Positions 25,676 through 39,023 of a stretch of 64,000 nucleotides of DNA are shown in pieces. The position numbers and the translations under genes were made by a program. The notes below the pieces were generated by a model, which was not told the DNA's origin, did no database searches, and was given only the letters and a program-made list of their open reading frames with translations. The stretch's first letter is position 1. The number at the start of each line of letters is the position of its first letter. Origin of the DNA: Rutidosis leptorrhynchoides (Eukaryota; Streptophyta; Magnoliopsida; Asterales; Asteraceae); the NCBI RefSeq assembly GCF_046630445.1, contig NC_092335.1, positions 3,098,001 to 3,162,000 of the forward strand, given 5' to 3'.

Positions 25676-28600
25676 ATGATAAGAAGATCCCACAAGGATC
25701 AAGATTTCACACAACCATTTTCCGATCCGGAGAAACATATACACGGGGTTTATAAGCGTAAAGAAGAATGGGAATTAAGGAGGAATTTTGAGGTTTTGCC
25801 ATTTTGTTTGATAGAAATGGACGGAGAAGAAGAGGGTAATCCACATGGTAATCCTCCACCGGTTGTTAATGAAGTAGTTGCAAATGATCCAAATGACACT
25901 CCGATGTGGAATGTTAGAATGGTGGCACAAACGATTGTGCCTCCGGCTATCACAAAACCACCAATCGAAGCGGAAAATTGGAAGATCGAGGGTAACTTTT
26001 TCACAATGTTCAAGGATAGACTTTTTCGAGGGCTTATAGATGAAAACCCTTTTGATCACATTCAATATTTTAACGATATTTATGATATCTACAAGAACAA
26101 AGATGTCACCGAAAATGCTTTTAAGCTAAGGGCATTCCCATTCACGCTTGATGGAGAAGCTAAGGCTTGGTTAAGGAACTTGCCATCGGATTCGATTAGG
26201 CCTTTTCAAGATTTGAATGAAGCATTTATCAATCACTTTTTCCCACCTTCAAAGGTGGAGCGTTTAAGAATGGAAATTAATGGGTTCAGCAAAGAGGAGA
26301 TGAATCTTTGTATGATGCGTGGGTGCATTTCAAGAAGCTATTAAGAGCTTGCCCACCGCATGGTCTAACCAAGAAGGAGTACATCAATACGTTCTACCGG
26401 GGTACCAATTTTCAAACTAAGCAATATCTTGATTCATCTTCGGGTGGAGTGTTTATGTACAACTCACCCAATGCGGCCAAAAAGTTACTAGAGGACATCG
26501 CGGTTAATACATACGAATGGGCACCTTCACCAAGAGATTTGGCGAGAAAGAATGTAGCTCAAGTGGAGAGTGAAAATGGGCAAGTTACCTTAGCAAGCTT
26601 GAATAACCAATTTCAATTATATGAGAAAGAATTGAAAAAGATACAACCAACGCTAGTGGCTATGCAAGTCGGTTGTCAAAGGTGTGAAGGACCACACCTC
26701 ACCAAAAATTGTCCCCAAGTTAATCAATGTACTCACATTGACTTGGATGACATTCCTATGAATTCGGAAGCTCATGTAAACTTTGTGAGCAACCAAAACT
26801 TTCAAAGAGGAGGAACTTCTACCCAAGGCAACAACTCTTTCCAATCGAACAATAGCTACTACAACCCTAACCAAAAGCAAGTGTCATTCAACACTCAATC
26901 CAACACACCTCCCGGATTCTCCAACCAAAACCGAAACCAAGGATACAATTCCAACTATAACCAAAACCGCCAAAATAACTTCCAATCCCACAACCAACAA
27001 AATTATAACAACCAATCTTACAACCACCAATCCAACCCAAATTACCAAGGAAACCAAAGTTATCAAAATCAAGGTTATAGTCAACCCCAAAATAACCAAG
27101 GTTACAATCAACAACCGCAACAAACTCAACCAAATAACCAACCTTCCCAACCTTCTAAAAGCTTAGAGGAGCTCATGCAAACTTACATCAAGAAGGTGGA
27201 ATCGACCGAAGCGTTATTATTAAAGAAAAATGATTTCTTGAAGCAATAAATTCAACACAACCAAGCCTCATTCCAAAATCTTGAGAGCACCGTTGGGAGA
27301 CTTTCAAGTCAAGTTGCCGAAAGACCTCAAGGAACTTTACCATCCAACACTCAAGTTAACCCAAGCACTAATTACAACACCAACCGTAACAACCAAAACC
27401 AAAATAACAACACCACCACTAGAGTTATTCCAATAGAAAGCAACACTACCAATCAAAACGCCAACCAAGCAAGCTCTTCAAATCCTAACAACAACTATGC
27501 TCAAGTGAATTCTATTTCTTCAATGGCAAAGGAGGAGGAAATCGAATCTCCTCAAGTTTTTGAAATCGATCTTGATGAGGGAGAGTTTGATTTGGACGGA
27601 GCTTTAGACATGGATACCATGGATCTTGGTGTGTTCAAGTTCTCGGATGATTCGGATGAAGCAGAGTTCATTCCATATCAAGTAAAAAGTGTTATGACAA
27701 TGGAAGCTACCGAGTTGATATGCAAGGATCTAGAGGGTGAATTAAAGAAGGTTGAATTGGGTGACTCAGAGAAAAGGTATAAGGTAGAAAGCATCTTGGA
27801 TATGAAAGCACAAAGCATGAAAGTTGAGGTACTTACACCATCAATTGAAGGGAACAAGGAAACACCCGTCTCCCAACCTCAACCATTACCTCCTACACAT
27901 CTAAAGGATGTGGATTGTAAATTGACCCAAGATGAAAACCATAATATTTATGTCAAACTTCCTTTGGCGGAAGTGCTTGAAAACATGCCCAATTACGGGA
28001 AATTCTTGAAAGCACTTATGGCCAAGAAGGGAGAGGTTGAACAAGCATCCACCACATTCTTGCTTAAGGAGTGTGATGGAATTTTGAGAAAACAAAACTT
28101 ACCAACTAAAATGGGCGATTTAATACCATGCAAAGTAAACGGGTCGGAACCATTTACATCATTAGCCGACTCGGGGGTTAGCATAAATTTCATGCCTTTA
28201 TTCATTTATAAAAAGCTTGGCCTAGGAGACCTTTCATCCACCAAAATGGGAGTGAAATTAATTGATCAATCAATTAACCCAAGTGTGGGGATCGACGAAG
28301 ACCTAATTGTTAAAGTAGGGAGCATGGAATTTCCAACCGATTTTATGATTGTTGATATAAAAGAAGATCCGGTTGTACCCCTAGTATTAGGGAGGCCATT
28401 TTTGGCAACCGCGGGTTCTTTCTTTGACTTTAGAACCGGTAAGTTGACCCTTAGAGACAAAGGGAAATGCGTAAGCATTAAAAGCAAAAGTGTTAAATTA
28501 CCAACAAAACCCTCAACCACACCATAAGTTGTTGCTAGTGTGCAATGCGCTACTAGCCCAAAACGAGTTGGTTCACCAACTAGAAGTGGTGGTGGTTTGA

Positions 28601-28860
28601 CTCGAAAAGTCCCAAGTAAGCTTAATCATAGAAATGATGTTATTGACAAATCAATACGGAAATTATACGGTCAAATTCATCATGTCTCATCCCAAAAGGA
28701 TGAGAAGTTGAGAAAATGTTTAGTGTCAAACTTGTCAAAGCAGGAAAAATGCAAGCTTGAGGATTTGATCAAGGAAACCAAGGCGATTAATGATTGGATA
28801 ACGTTGGTAATGAATGAAAGTGGTAAAGGTAACGGTTCCATTAGCTCAAGGGGAGGATAG
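25676..28860 (+). pseudogene. Athila Gag-Pro polyprotein with one frameshift and two nonsense codons
   Basis: An ATG at 25676 starts Gag. The capsid core (AKAWLRNLP, FINHFFPPSKVERLR) is followed by a 1-base loss near 26301 that shifts frame. The next frame has the rest of Gag, a zinc knuckle CQRCEGPHLTKNCP (26671-26712) and a long Asn/Gln-rich linker (26800-27160). TAA stops occur at 27247 and 28525. The protease (LADSGVSINFMP, LGRPFLATA) spans about 28100-28440. A charged tail (KLYGQIHH, LRKCLVSNLSKQEK) ends at 28858-28860. After that there is no RT. Gag would form the particle and the protease would process it. The tail matches that of element A. Confidence 0.85.
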
Positions 28861-29238
28861 GTTTACCACCCCGGTGTTAGCTAAGATCCACATGGAAATT
28901 GAGTCGGGTGATAGACTCGTTAAACAATTTCCACAATCTTGTTTATAGCTTTCTTTAATTGCATTGCATGTAGGATTGTATGATATTTCTTTCAATTAGT
29001 TGTTTTGCATTTAGATAACTTTTTTGCATTTTGTTAAATGGAAAAATCCAAAAATAGTTTGTTAACTTGGTCAAAATGTGCTTAAAATGAGAAAAAAACT
29101 GCATCCAGGTGCAATTGCGGCGCTTCTATGGAAGGAGCGGCGCTCTTGATTATCAAGAGCGACACTTTTGACACAGGAGCGACGCTTTTCATCATATTTT
29201 GGAACAATTTTTGGTCAGTAGCCAAGAGCGACGCTCTC
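28861..29238 (+). promoter_or_regulatory. Spacer with internal copy of the GCGGCGC motif array (left part)
   Basis: Non-coding sequence after the Gag-Pro stop. From 29110 it carries GCGGCGCTT, GAGCGGCGCTC, AGAGCGACAC and GAGCGACGC variants, the same motif family as in the LTR. The array is cut at 29238 by the 29239 element and resumes at 39024. Once rejoined it lies roughly 160-350 bp upstream of the ORF1 first exon. Confidence 0.6.
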
Positions 29239-32200
29239 TGTAACGACCCAGAAATTTCCGACCAAATTTAAACCTTAAACTCTATATGTTTTCGACACGA
29301 AAAGCAAAAACCTCAATGTTGAGTTTAGAAAGTCTGAAATCTATATCTGGATGTTTAGTTACCCTCTTGACCAAGCCTGACGATTCACGAACATTTATGT
29401 GCGATTACGATATATACTTATTAATTGTTAACGATAACAAAGTATTAGATATAATAAGTTTCGATATAAGAATATTATATTTAACGATGAGAGTAAAAGA
29501 TAATAAGATTTTACAAATATCTGAACCTGTCTTTGTCAAACTATTAACGAGTCAATAAAGGTTTTTAACGTTATTTTAAAAAGTCGAAACTTTTCTAGAA
29601 ACCTTTTGATAAATTGTAAATGATAACGGTCCGTGATTTTAACAAAAATAAATATTTAAATAAAACGTGTTTATTAAATATATATTTATGTATTTTTCAA
29701 AATAATTAAATATAGTCTTTAACTAAATATAAAACGTTTTGTATTTAAAAATACTTAGTTAAACAACGAACACATTTTTCGATATAATAGAATTCGATTA
29801 TAAAATATTTTTATGGATTTCCAATGATATAAAAATAAAAATAATGATAAAATAAAGATTTTAAATAAGCACCAAAAGACTACAACATTTAATCACATGA
29901 TTGTAAGTTAAAATGTTGGAAATCACTAAACCTGCACACTTGCACGAGAAAAATCATAACTAATTCATTCGGACTCGAAAAAGGGTGATCTTGGTGTCCA
30001 AACGACCGTAACTCAAAAATCTACAACTTTCGTGACTATACCTTACACGAATCGTGTACCCATCTACACGAAACGTGTAATGTTGTAGTTAGGTGGATCA
30101 CATTGTCTATAAAATTCGGACGTATGTGTTTTATAATTTATATATCTTTTTCTTTTCTTTTCCTTCTCTCTTTCTTTCTTCTTTTATTACAGAGTATTAT
30201 TTATTATTTTTATTATTATCTATATTATCAAAATTATTAAGATTATTAAGATTATCAATATTAATCTTAATATTTCTAGTATTAGAATTATTTCGAGCAA
30301 TAATATTAGTATTATACATGAAATACTACGACGTGGTTCTGCCCAAATGTTTTCAACAATGGTTTCATGAGTGGGAGTGATTGAGCTAGATTATGGGTTA
30401 TAGCTATGGAGGTTATGGGTAATGTTCGGGGGTTTTTCTCATGAGACAAACTAGTGTTTGTCATCTCCGTTGCGTTTAAATAATATCCTGCAATATTGAA
30501 TCTCAATATTGATACGTGAGCACTCTAAACTTAACTTTTATTTACTTTTAGTGTGTCCCTGACTAGTGCTCGAGAAGTTAGGATCGTGTACATTTTTATA
30601 TCTATTTTTGTTAAAATATATTTAGGATAGAATCTGAATTAGTTACTCTTGCGGTTAAGATAAGGTATATGAATAATATGTTTTTGGAAAGGTGGCGAAA
30701 AACTATAAACTTTTCATTTAGATGTCGAATGGATTCGACGGATGGATTTGAAGTTATAGTCAATTGAACTTTTGTACAAATTATCAAAAATGAATATTTT
30801 AACATTACGTCGATGTTATAAATTTCTATTATTATTGATATTATGATTTTTATGGGAAAACTAATATTTTTATTAACAACTATAAAATTTTTATTTTAAT
30901 GGTTATTGTTATTAAAACTATTAAATATCATTTTACTAAAAATATTATTTTTACGATTATTATGATTGTTGTTATTAATATTTCAAAGAAAATAATATTT
31001 TTATAAAAACTATAAAGTTATTATTTTTATTGTAATTAAAAATATTATTGATACTAAAACTATAAAATTATTATCATCAATAATATTAATATTAAAATTA
31101 TTATTTAAAAATATTGTTTAAAAGTAAAAAGTATCTTTATATCAAAATTTGGTATAATTTTAAGATATTATAAAAAGAATTATATTATTATTTACCTTAA
31201 TAAGTATTGTAAAAATATTTGAGGATATAAAACAGTGATATATAGTTATATTTAGAATTTTTGGAAATCTTTTTGAGTCAAACGAATTTTTATTAACTTT
31301 TACATATTGGTCTCGAGCATTAGGATTGTGGAACACTGTAAATTGACTTTATTTTGTTATTAACCAATATATAAATATATAATTAATTAGGTTCGTGAAT
31401 CGAAGGCCAACCTTATAAGTGTTCAACGGTGTTATATGTATTTTTGCTACAAAATACATTAGGTGAGTATATAGATCTCTTTTGAACTCTAAATATTTTT
31501 GGGCTGAGAATACATGCGCTGTTTTTATAAATGATTTACGTTATGGACACAAGTAACTGAAAATATATTCTACGTTGAGTTGTACCACTGGCATACTTCC
31601 CTGTAGCTTGGTAACTATTATTTACAGCGGTATTGTAAACGCGAATCCTGTTGATAGATCTATCGGGCCTGACAACCCCAACCGGACTGGACGACCAGTA
31701 TTCAACGGTTGCACAGTACTTCGTTTCGTGACTACACTTGGTACAGTGTAGTAAGATTTCATATTAAAGGGAATATGCGACGTGATTAATTGTTAAGTAT
31801 GGTTACCAAGTGCTCAACCACTTAGAATATTTTTATTTAAACGCTTATGAATATGAAATCTTGTGGTCCATTGTTATAACGCTGCTAGCATCAAACCTAT
31901 ATATCTCACCAACTTTATGTTGACTTTTTAAAGCATGTTATTCTCAGGTACGAATTAAGACTTCCGCTGTGCATTAGCTCATATAAAGAATACTAGTTGG
32001 GACCATTTAAGTCATGTTACAAGAACGTTGCATTCGAGTCATTGAAGATCATTAAAGACATTTATTAAGTAAATGACAGAATGAGTCATTCGGATATCGA
32101 GAAATGTTAGACGAGTTTAATAATGTTTGATGTAAAGTTAGATTGCCTTTTAAGAATAAATGCAACGTTTGTAAAATGTATCATATAGAGGTCTAGTACC

Positions 32201-32278
32201 TCGCGATGTTATCAACTGTTGTAATTCGTTTGTAATCAATATGGACACTGTCCGGATGATTAGTTTCGGATCCTTTCA
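29239..32278 (+). repeat. 5' LTR of the 29239 element
   Basis: TGTAACGACCCAG to CGGATCCTTTCA. It contains the shared U3 module and palindromes (29942-30080), TATAAAAT at 30108-30115, a long ATT-rich section, a conserved GTACCACTGGCATACTTCC block (31590-31760) and ATTCTCAGGTACGAA with CTTCCGCTG (31940-31970). Short open frames in it recur unchanged in the other LTR and are not genes. Confidence 0.92.
29942..30115 (+). promoter_or_regulatory. U3 module, palindromes and TATA box
   Basis: A GGACTCGAAAAAGGGTGATC and CCGTAACTCAAAAATCTAC module is followed by TACACGAATCGTGTA (30043) and TACACGAAACGTGTA (30065), with TATAAAAT about 30 bases further on. The second LTR has it at 36687-36860. The module recurs in element A and S1 on the opposite strand. 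Confidence 0.65.
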
Positions 32279-32280
32279 GT

Positions 32281-32292
32281 TGGTATCAGAGC
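32281..32292 (+). other. Primer-binding site, initiator-Met tRNA type
   Basis: TGGTATCAGAGC begins two bases after the LTR end at 32278. This is the standard primer site of many plant LTR elements. The minus-strand element has the same site at 62251-62262. Confidence 0.9.
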
Positions 32293-32649
32293 GTTGGTCT
32301 TAGCGAACCAGGTCACCCATTAGTGTGTCTAACTGGTAGTTGTTAGGATACATTAGTGAGACTGGACTTTGACCGTGTATGCCTGTTAAAAAGTTTTGTT
32401 TATCATTTCTAGTCGGAAATCATCTACTTATCATCCTTAGGAAATAGCCTGCTTATCATTCATAAGTCTAGACACGTCTTATTGCATTTAGTGCATCGAA
32501 AGTGTATAGACGAAATTCATATCTTAGCGCATCTTAGACTTGCCTGATATATGCCGTAAATTCCTCTGTAGCCTATGAAATCTTTAGAATTATATATAGA
32601 TATTCTATATAGTTAGAATATCATCCGACATCTGAAAATCATTTCACAA

Positions 32650-32924
32650 CAAAGATCCTTCTCATTCATCAAATTGCCCTCTTGGCAATGAACCTGAAAG
32701 CACTTACCGACGAACCTGTTCGAGCAATCATTCTCTCTCTCATTTTTAGAGTATCTCGTCACGATTATATACTTTTCCATATCTCGAATCTTATTCATCC
32801 GCTCGCTTCAACCGTCAATCATCCAGTAGTACTAGAAGAAGTTAACACACTACGCGCTTGTGTAACGATTTTGGAGAAACTGGTGCGAGGGTTACGAACA
32901 CCAGCTGCAGCATCATCAGCATAA
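32650..32924 (+). pseudogene. Gag N-terminal remnant in the 29239 element
   Basis: Residues such as LTDEPVRAIILSLIFRVSRH and HPLASTV are recognisably homologous to 61277-61590 on the minus strand (LTCEPIRNTIFSLISRVDRH, HPRVSTDNH). Upstream, a PLGNEPE segment is in another frame, so there is a frameshift near 32690. The frame stops at 32922-32924. There is no capsid core or zinc knuckle. This coding region is decayed although the LTRs are young. Confidence 0.7.
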
Positions 32925-34008
32925 TCAAGTACCACCATCATCGACGTCGACAGTACCCTTATCATCCCTAAACCATAACCGCGCCATAACTCTTAACATC
33001 ACAATCTGTACCTCGAATATCAACATTACACGCCTCAATATCACCATTTGTACCTCGAGTATGATCTTCGTTCTACATATCGTTCTACATCGATTAATTT
33101 CGTTCTACGTATTGTTCTACCTCATTTACTTTCGTTCGACATGGCAATTATGTAATCTCTAATGTTTAGAGATCATGTAATCAAGTGCCAACAATAAATC
33201 AAATGAGTATAATATTTTCTTTACTCATTAAATCCATAATTACATCCGATGAAAATATATATGCAAGTATATTAAAAATTCTTTCGTACAAACTGTTAAT
33301 GATGAAAATATTTTAACGGGTGGGTAGCACCCGAGGAATATTTAGATTTAACATTAATAAGTTACACTGTACATTCTTCGAATCTGATTTAGCGGTCATC
33401 TATTATTCTACTCACAACCACCGATATTCGTATCCGCTTATCCCAGAATAACCATTCTCATTTAAATTTCATATTCGGATTTTGATCTATCAGAATCCAA
33501 CAAGTGGCATAATGAAGAAAACATTGGATATATTAAAATTGTTAGAAACACACGATTTAACTAATTGAAAATCTATTAAGGATTCCACGCTAACTGTTCC
33601 GGCTAACTGTTCCCAGCTAACTGATTAACATTTAATTTATCGCAATTTACATTCTCGCAATTTTATTTATCGTCATTTAATTTCTGTTATTTACTTTTAT
33701 GCATTTTGAGTCGGGACACATGTACGCAATACGTCGGATTAATTCTGAGACAACACGGTGCATGGGTCATGATATATATTTATTTATTTTACGCACTTTA
33801 AATAAACGGGACACGTATACAAGGTTTCGACATATCATATTGACCCATCTATATATATATTTCGGAACAACCGTAGACACTCTATATGTGAAGGTGGGAG
33901 TTGGCTATACAGGGTCGGAGTTGATTCCAAAATATGTATATACTTTGAGTTGTGATCGACACCGAGACCGGTACACGGGTCACGATATGTATTATTTAAT
34001 TCGAATAT

Positions 34009-34072
<64 letters not shown>

Positions 34073-34671
34073 AACTATTGGACAATCGAACTAACAGACT
34101 GCTAACTATGGACAAGTAAAATTAATTAAAATATTGATTATAACATATATGAAACTAAATAATTCTTCAAGTTTGCCACTTGATTCTATCATAAACCTCA
34201 TTCGTATCTTGACAATTACAATTCGCATTCACAACTTTTCATGATTCTTGAAAACACCTCGATCGAGAAGTTGAACCCGCCGCACCTCGTCTACGGAAGA
34301 AAGAATTATGCATACATTTATGCACCTAAAAAAACTTTCAAAACCAAAGTTATAGTTAAAGCGTATTCGCGTCGAATTCCTTATCATTCAAAAACAATCA
34401 TACGATTCCTTTTCAATTAGCTAATTTTGTCACAGCTCCACTTCAACTTCTCAGTGAGACTACTCTTATCATAACCTCGAAATTTATACCTTGCCCCTTC
34501 GCCGTTACCACTAGAGAACCTTTTATATTTCACGACATCATCAGCAGATGTATCAGCAGCTCGGCATCCCTTTGGCGGAATCCGCAAGTCGTATTTTGAA
34601 AATCTGGCAGAACTTCTCCAGCTATACTTATGACGTTTATCTCTAAGAATTTCATATCCCGAATGTAAAGT

Positions 34672-34727
<56 letters not shown>

Positions 34728-35948
34728 GTCTTGAACTATGAAGTAGTTCTTGAAATACTAACGAAGCAGCATGATGTAGACGGTCTTAATGACCAAAAGT
34801 TGATGATAAGAGGAGGAAGTGTTAGGAACGCTCGATAGAAAATTTGGTACTGAAAACCGGATTGACCAAACCGTGAAGGAGACTCTGAACAAATTACAAG
34901 GACTAAACTTGTACATAAAGAATCATGATGATTCTGTAGTAAACACCTTGCTTCCGAATCTAAACCCTTACGGGTCAATCTTCATCATCATCCTTCGACA
35001 TTTGAAATTCCAAGATATTATCATATCTTTCATTATAAATATCTTCAATATTTCTGAAGATGTTTTCACAGCTATTCTTATCTGAAATCATTTATTCCTC
35101 CGTAATATCTGTGTTACAATATAAAAGAAACTGTGTTAGTCTCTAAATTCTGAAATCTTCGAATTTAAAATATGAATGTTTTGAAGAAATGTTGGGAATT
35201 GATGCATGAATTAATATAATATAATGGAACTTGATCAACTTCATTATATTACAGTAAGTCATGTTAAGTTTCTAATGAAGCATGATGATTCACAGTACCA
35301 TCATCATGTGCCATGTTACACGGCTCTTACATTCTATCCACTCTCCAAATATAATAGAACGTATCACCTTGATAGTTCTAATTTTCCGAAAATGTTCTGG
35401 TAATTTGACAAATTAAAATCGTACCATTACCATTTATTTCTGAGAACACTAGCGATATTCATTCCAAATTTTATATCTACGAATTCCGGACCATTGCTCG
35501 CTTGACTTGGGGACGGGAAGAAGAAACGGAGGGACAAAACCCTGCAATAAGAATTGGGGTAAAATCATAGCGAATAGGAGGAGATGTAGGATATGGAAAT
35601 AAGGAAAGGATGGGGATAGTTTTATAAGTGAAATATCCGACAAAGAAATCACAGCAGATTTGTCGCATTAAATCAAAGGAAATCCTGTTTTCTAAATCGC
35701 CGAAGAACCAAATCTTATTACGTAAGATTTTCTTTAAATCCCATAAATTCCGGAAACCAATCCCAATCACGTCATCGGTTAAAACAATTACATATTCACG
35801 CATTTTATTCTTTTGTGATAGCTTCACTCGTGCGCTTCACATGATCGAATCGTCTTATCCATATCTTTCAATAATGATAAAACTCTATTATTACTTCATA
35901 TTTGTCATGAAAAACATTCCTATTGTTATTATGACAACCTCTACCAAA
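32925..35948 (+). other. Non-coding interior of the 29239 element
   Basis: No protein domain was found. Segments match the interior of the minus-strand element at 53848: 33590-33690 with 60690-60775, 33808-33990 with 60460-60646, 34094-34190 with 60290-60370, and 35165-35330 with 59050-59215. It contains (TA)n at 34011-34069 and an uninterrupted A51 run at 34676-34726. Confidence 0.65.
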
Positions 35949-35983
35949 ATTTCGGGGACGAAATTTCTTTAACGGGTGGGTAC
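35949..35983 (+). other. Polypurine-tract region of the 29239 element
   Basis: AATTTCGGGGACGAAATTTC and then TTTAACGGGTGGGTAC end immediately before the 3' LTR start. Confidence 0.8.
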
Positions 35984-38900
35984 TGTAACGACCCAGAAAT
36001 TTCCGACCAAATTTAAACCTTAAACTCTATATGTTTTCGACACGAAAAGCAAAAACCTCAATGTTGAGTTTAGAAAGTCTGAAATCTATATCTGGATGTT
36101 TAGTTACCCTCTTGACCAAGCCTGACGATTCACGAACATTTATGTGCGATTACGATATATACTTATTAATTGTTAACGATAACAAAGTATTAGATATAAT
36201 AAGTTTCGATATAAGAATATTATATTTAACGATGAGAGTAAAAGATAATAAGATTTTACAAATATCTGAACCTGTCTTTGTCAAACTATTAACGAGTCAA
36301 TAAAGGTTTTTAACGTTATTTTAAAAAGTCGAAACTTTTCTAGAAACCTTTTGATAAATTGTAAATGATAACGGTCCGTGATTTTAACAAAAATAAATAT
36401 TTAAATAAAACGTGTTTATTAAATATATATTTATGTATTTTTCAAAATAATTAAATATAGTCTTTAACTAAATATAAAACGTTTTGTATTTAAAAATACT
36501 TAGTTAAACAACGAACACATTTTTCGATATAATAGAATTCGATTATAAAATATTTTTATGGATTTCCAATGATATAAAAATAAAAATAATGATAAAATAA
36601 AGATTTTAAATAAGCACCAAAAGACTACAACATTTAATCACATGATTGTAAGTTAAAATGTTGGAAATCACTAAACCTGCACACTTGCACGAGAAAAATC
36701 ATAACTAATTCATTCGGACTCGAAAAAGGGTGATCTTGGTGTCCAAACGACCGTAACTCAAAAATCTACAACTTTCGTGACTATACCTTACACGAATCGT
36801 GTACCCATCTACACGAAACGTGTAATGTTGTAGTTAGGTGGATCACATTGTCTATAAAATTCGGACGTATGTGTTTTATAATTTATATATCTTTTTCTTT
36901 TCTTTTCCTTCTCTCTTTCTTTCTTCTTTTATTACAGAGTATTATTTATTATTTTTATTATTATCTATATTATCAAAATTATTAAGATTATTAAGATTAT
37001 CAATATTAATCTTAATATTTCTAGTATTAGAATTATTTCGAGCAATAATATTAGTATTATACATGAAATACTACGACGTGGTTCTGCCCAAATGTTTTCA
37101 ACAATGGTTTCATGAGTGGGAGTGATTGAGCTAGATTATGGGTTATAGCTATGGAGGTTATGGGTAATGTTCGGGGGTTTTTCTCATGAGACAAACTAGT
37201 GTTTGTCATCTCCGTTGCGTTTAAATAATATCCTGCAATATTGAATCTCAATATTGATACGTGAGCACTCTAAACTTAACTTTTATTTACTTTTAGTGTG
37301 TCCCTGACTAGTGCTCGAGAAGTTAGGATCGTGTACATTTTTATATCTATTTTTGTTAAAATATATTTAGGATAGAATCTGAATTAGTTACTCTTGCGGT
37401 TAAGATAAGGTATATGAATAATATGTTTTTGGAAAGGTGGCGAAAAACTATAAACTTTTCATTTAGATGTCGAATGGATTCGACGGATGGATTTGAAGTT
37501 ATAGTCAATTGAACTTTTGTACAAATTATCAAAAATGAATATTTTAACATTACGTCGATGTTATAAATTTCTATTATTATTGATATTATGATTTTTATGG
37601 GAAAACTAATATTTTTATTAACAACTATAAAATTTTTATTTTAATGGTTATTGTTATTAAAACTATTAAATATCATTTTACTAAAAATATTATTTTTACG
37701 ATTATTATGATTGTTGTTATTAATATTTCAAAGAAAATAATATTTTTATAAAAACTATAAAGTTATTATTTTTATTGTAATTAAAAATATTATTGATACT
37801 AAAACTATAAAATTATTATCATCAATAATATTAATATTAAAATTATTATTTAAAAATATTGTTTAAAAGTAAAAAGTATCTTTATATCAAAATTTGGTAT
37901 AATTTTAAGATATTATAAAAAGAATTATATTATTATTTACCTTAATAAGTATTGTAAAAATATTTGAGGATATAAAACAGTGATATATAGTTATATTTAG
38001 AATTTTTGGAAATCTTTTTGAGTCAAACGAATTTTTATTAACTTTTACATATTGGTCTCGAGCATTAGGATTGTGGAACACTGTAAATTGACTTTATTTT
38101 GTTATTAACCAATATATAAATATATAATTAATTAGGTTCGTGAATCGAAGGCCAACCTTATAAGTGTTCAACGGTGTTATATGTATTTTTGCTACAAAAT
38201 ACATTAGGTGAGTATATAGATCTCTTTTGAACTCTAAATATTTTTGGGCTGAGAATACATGCGCTGTTTTTATAAATGATTTACGTTATGGACACAAGTA
38301 ACTGAAAATATATTCTACGTTGAGTTGTACCACTGGCATACTTCCCTGTAGCTTGGTAACTATTATTTACAGCGGTATTGTAAACGCGAATCCTGTTGAT
38401 AGATCTATCGGGCCTGACAACCCCAACCGGACTGGACGACCAGTATTCAACGGTTGCACAGTACTTCGTTTCGTGACTACACTTGGTACAGTGTAGTAAG
38501 ATTTCATATTAAAGGGAATATGCGACGTGATTAATTGTTAAGTATGGTTACCAAGTGCTCAACCACTTAGAATATTTTTATTTAAACGCTTATGAATATG
38601 AAATCTTGTGGTCCATTGTTATAACGCTGCTAGCATCAAACCTATATATCTCACCAACTTTATGTTGACTTTTTAAAGCATGTTATTCTCAGGTACGAAT
38701 TAAGACTTCCGCTGTGCATTAGCTCATATAAAGAATACTAGTTGGGACCATTTAAGTCATGTTACAAGAACGTTGCATTCGAGTCATTGAAGATCATTAA
38801 AGACATTTATTAAGTAAATGACAGAATGAGTCATTCGGATATCGAGAAATGTTAGACGAGTTTAATAATGTTTGATGTAAAGTTAGATTGCCTTTTAAGA

Positions 38901-39023
38901 ATAAATGCAACGTTTGTAAAATGTATCATATAGAGGTCTAGTACCTCGCGATGTTATCAACTGTTGTAATTCGTTTGTAATCAATATGGACACTGTCCGG
39001 ATGATTAGTTTCGGATCCTTTCA
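35984..39023 (+). repeat. 3' LTR of the 29239 element
   Basis: Same length as the 5' LTR (offset 6745), with no differences in the stretches compared. It ends CGGATCCTTTCA, followed by target copy CTCTC. Confidence 0.92.

Larger units (their letters stand above)
29239..39023 (+). mobile_element. Large pol-less LTR retrotransposon (LARD-like), very young
   Basis: The target duplication CTCTC is at 29234-29238 and 39024-39028. The LTRs, 29239-32278 and 35984-39023, are each exactly 3040 bp and matched in every stretch compared. An initiator-Met-type primer site TGGTATCAGAGC is at 32281-32292 and a polypurine tract at 35949-35983. The 3705-bp interior has only a gag N-terminal remnant, so it cannot move without proteins from a relative. 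The polypurine tract and LTR start are Tekay-like (compare gypsy 1), which makes chromoviruses the likely helpers. Confidence 0.92.

Noticed and set aside
26653..27150. Antisense frames opposite the Gag Asn/Gln-rich linker
   Set aside because: Low-complexity shadows of the AAC/CAA-rich coding strand.
29286..30805. Four short proteins repeated exactly at 36031-37550
   Set aside because: They are chance frames inside the two identical LTRs; none has family resemblance.
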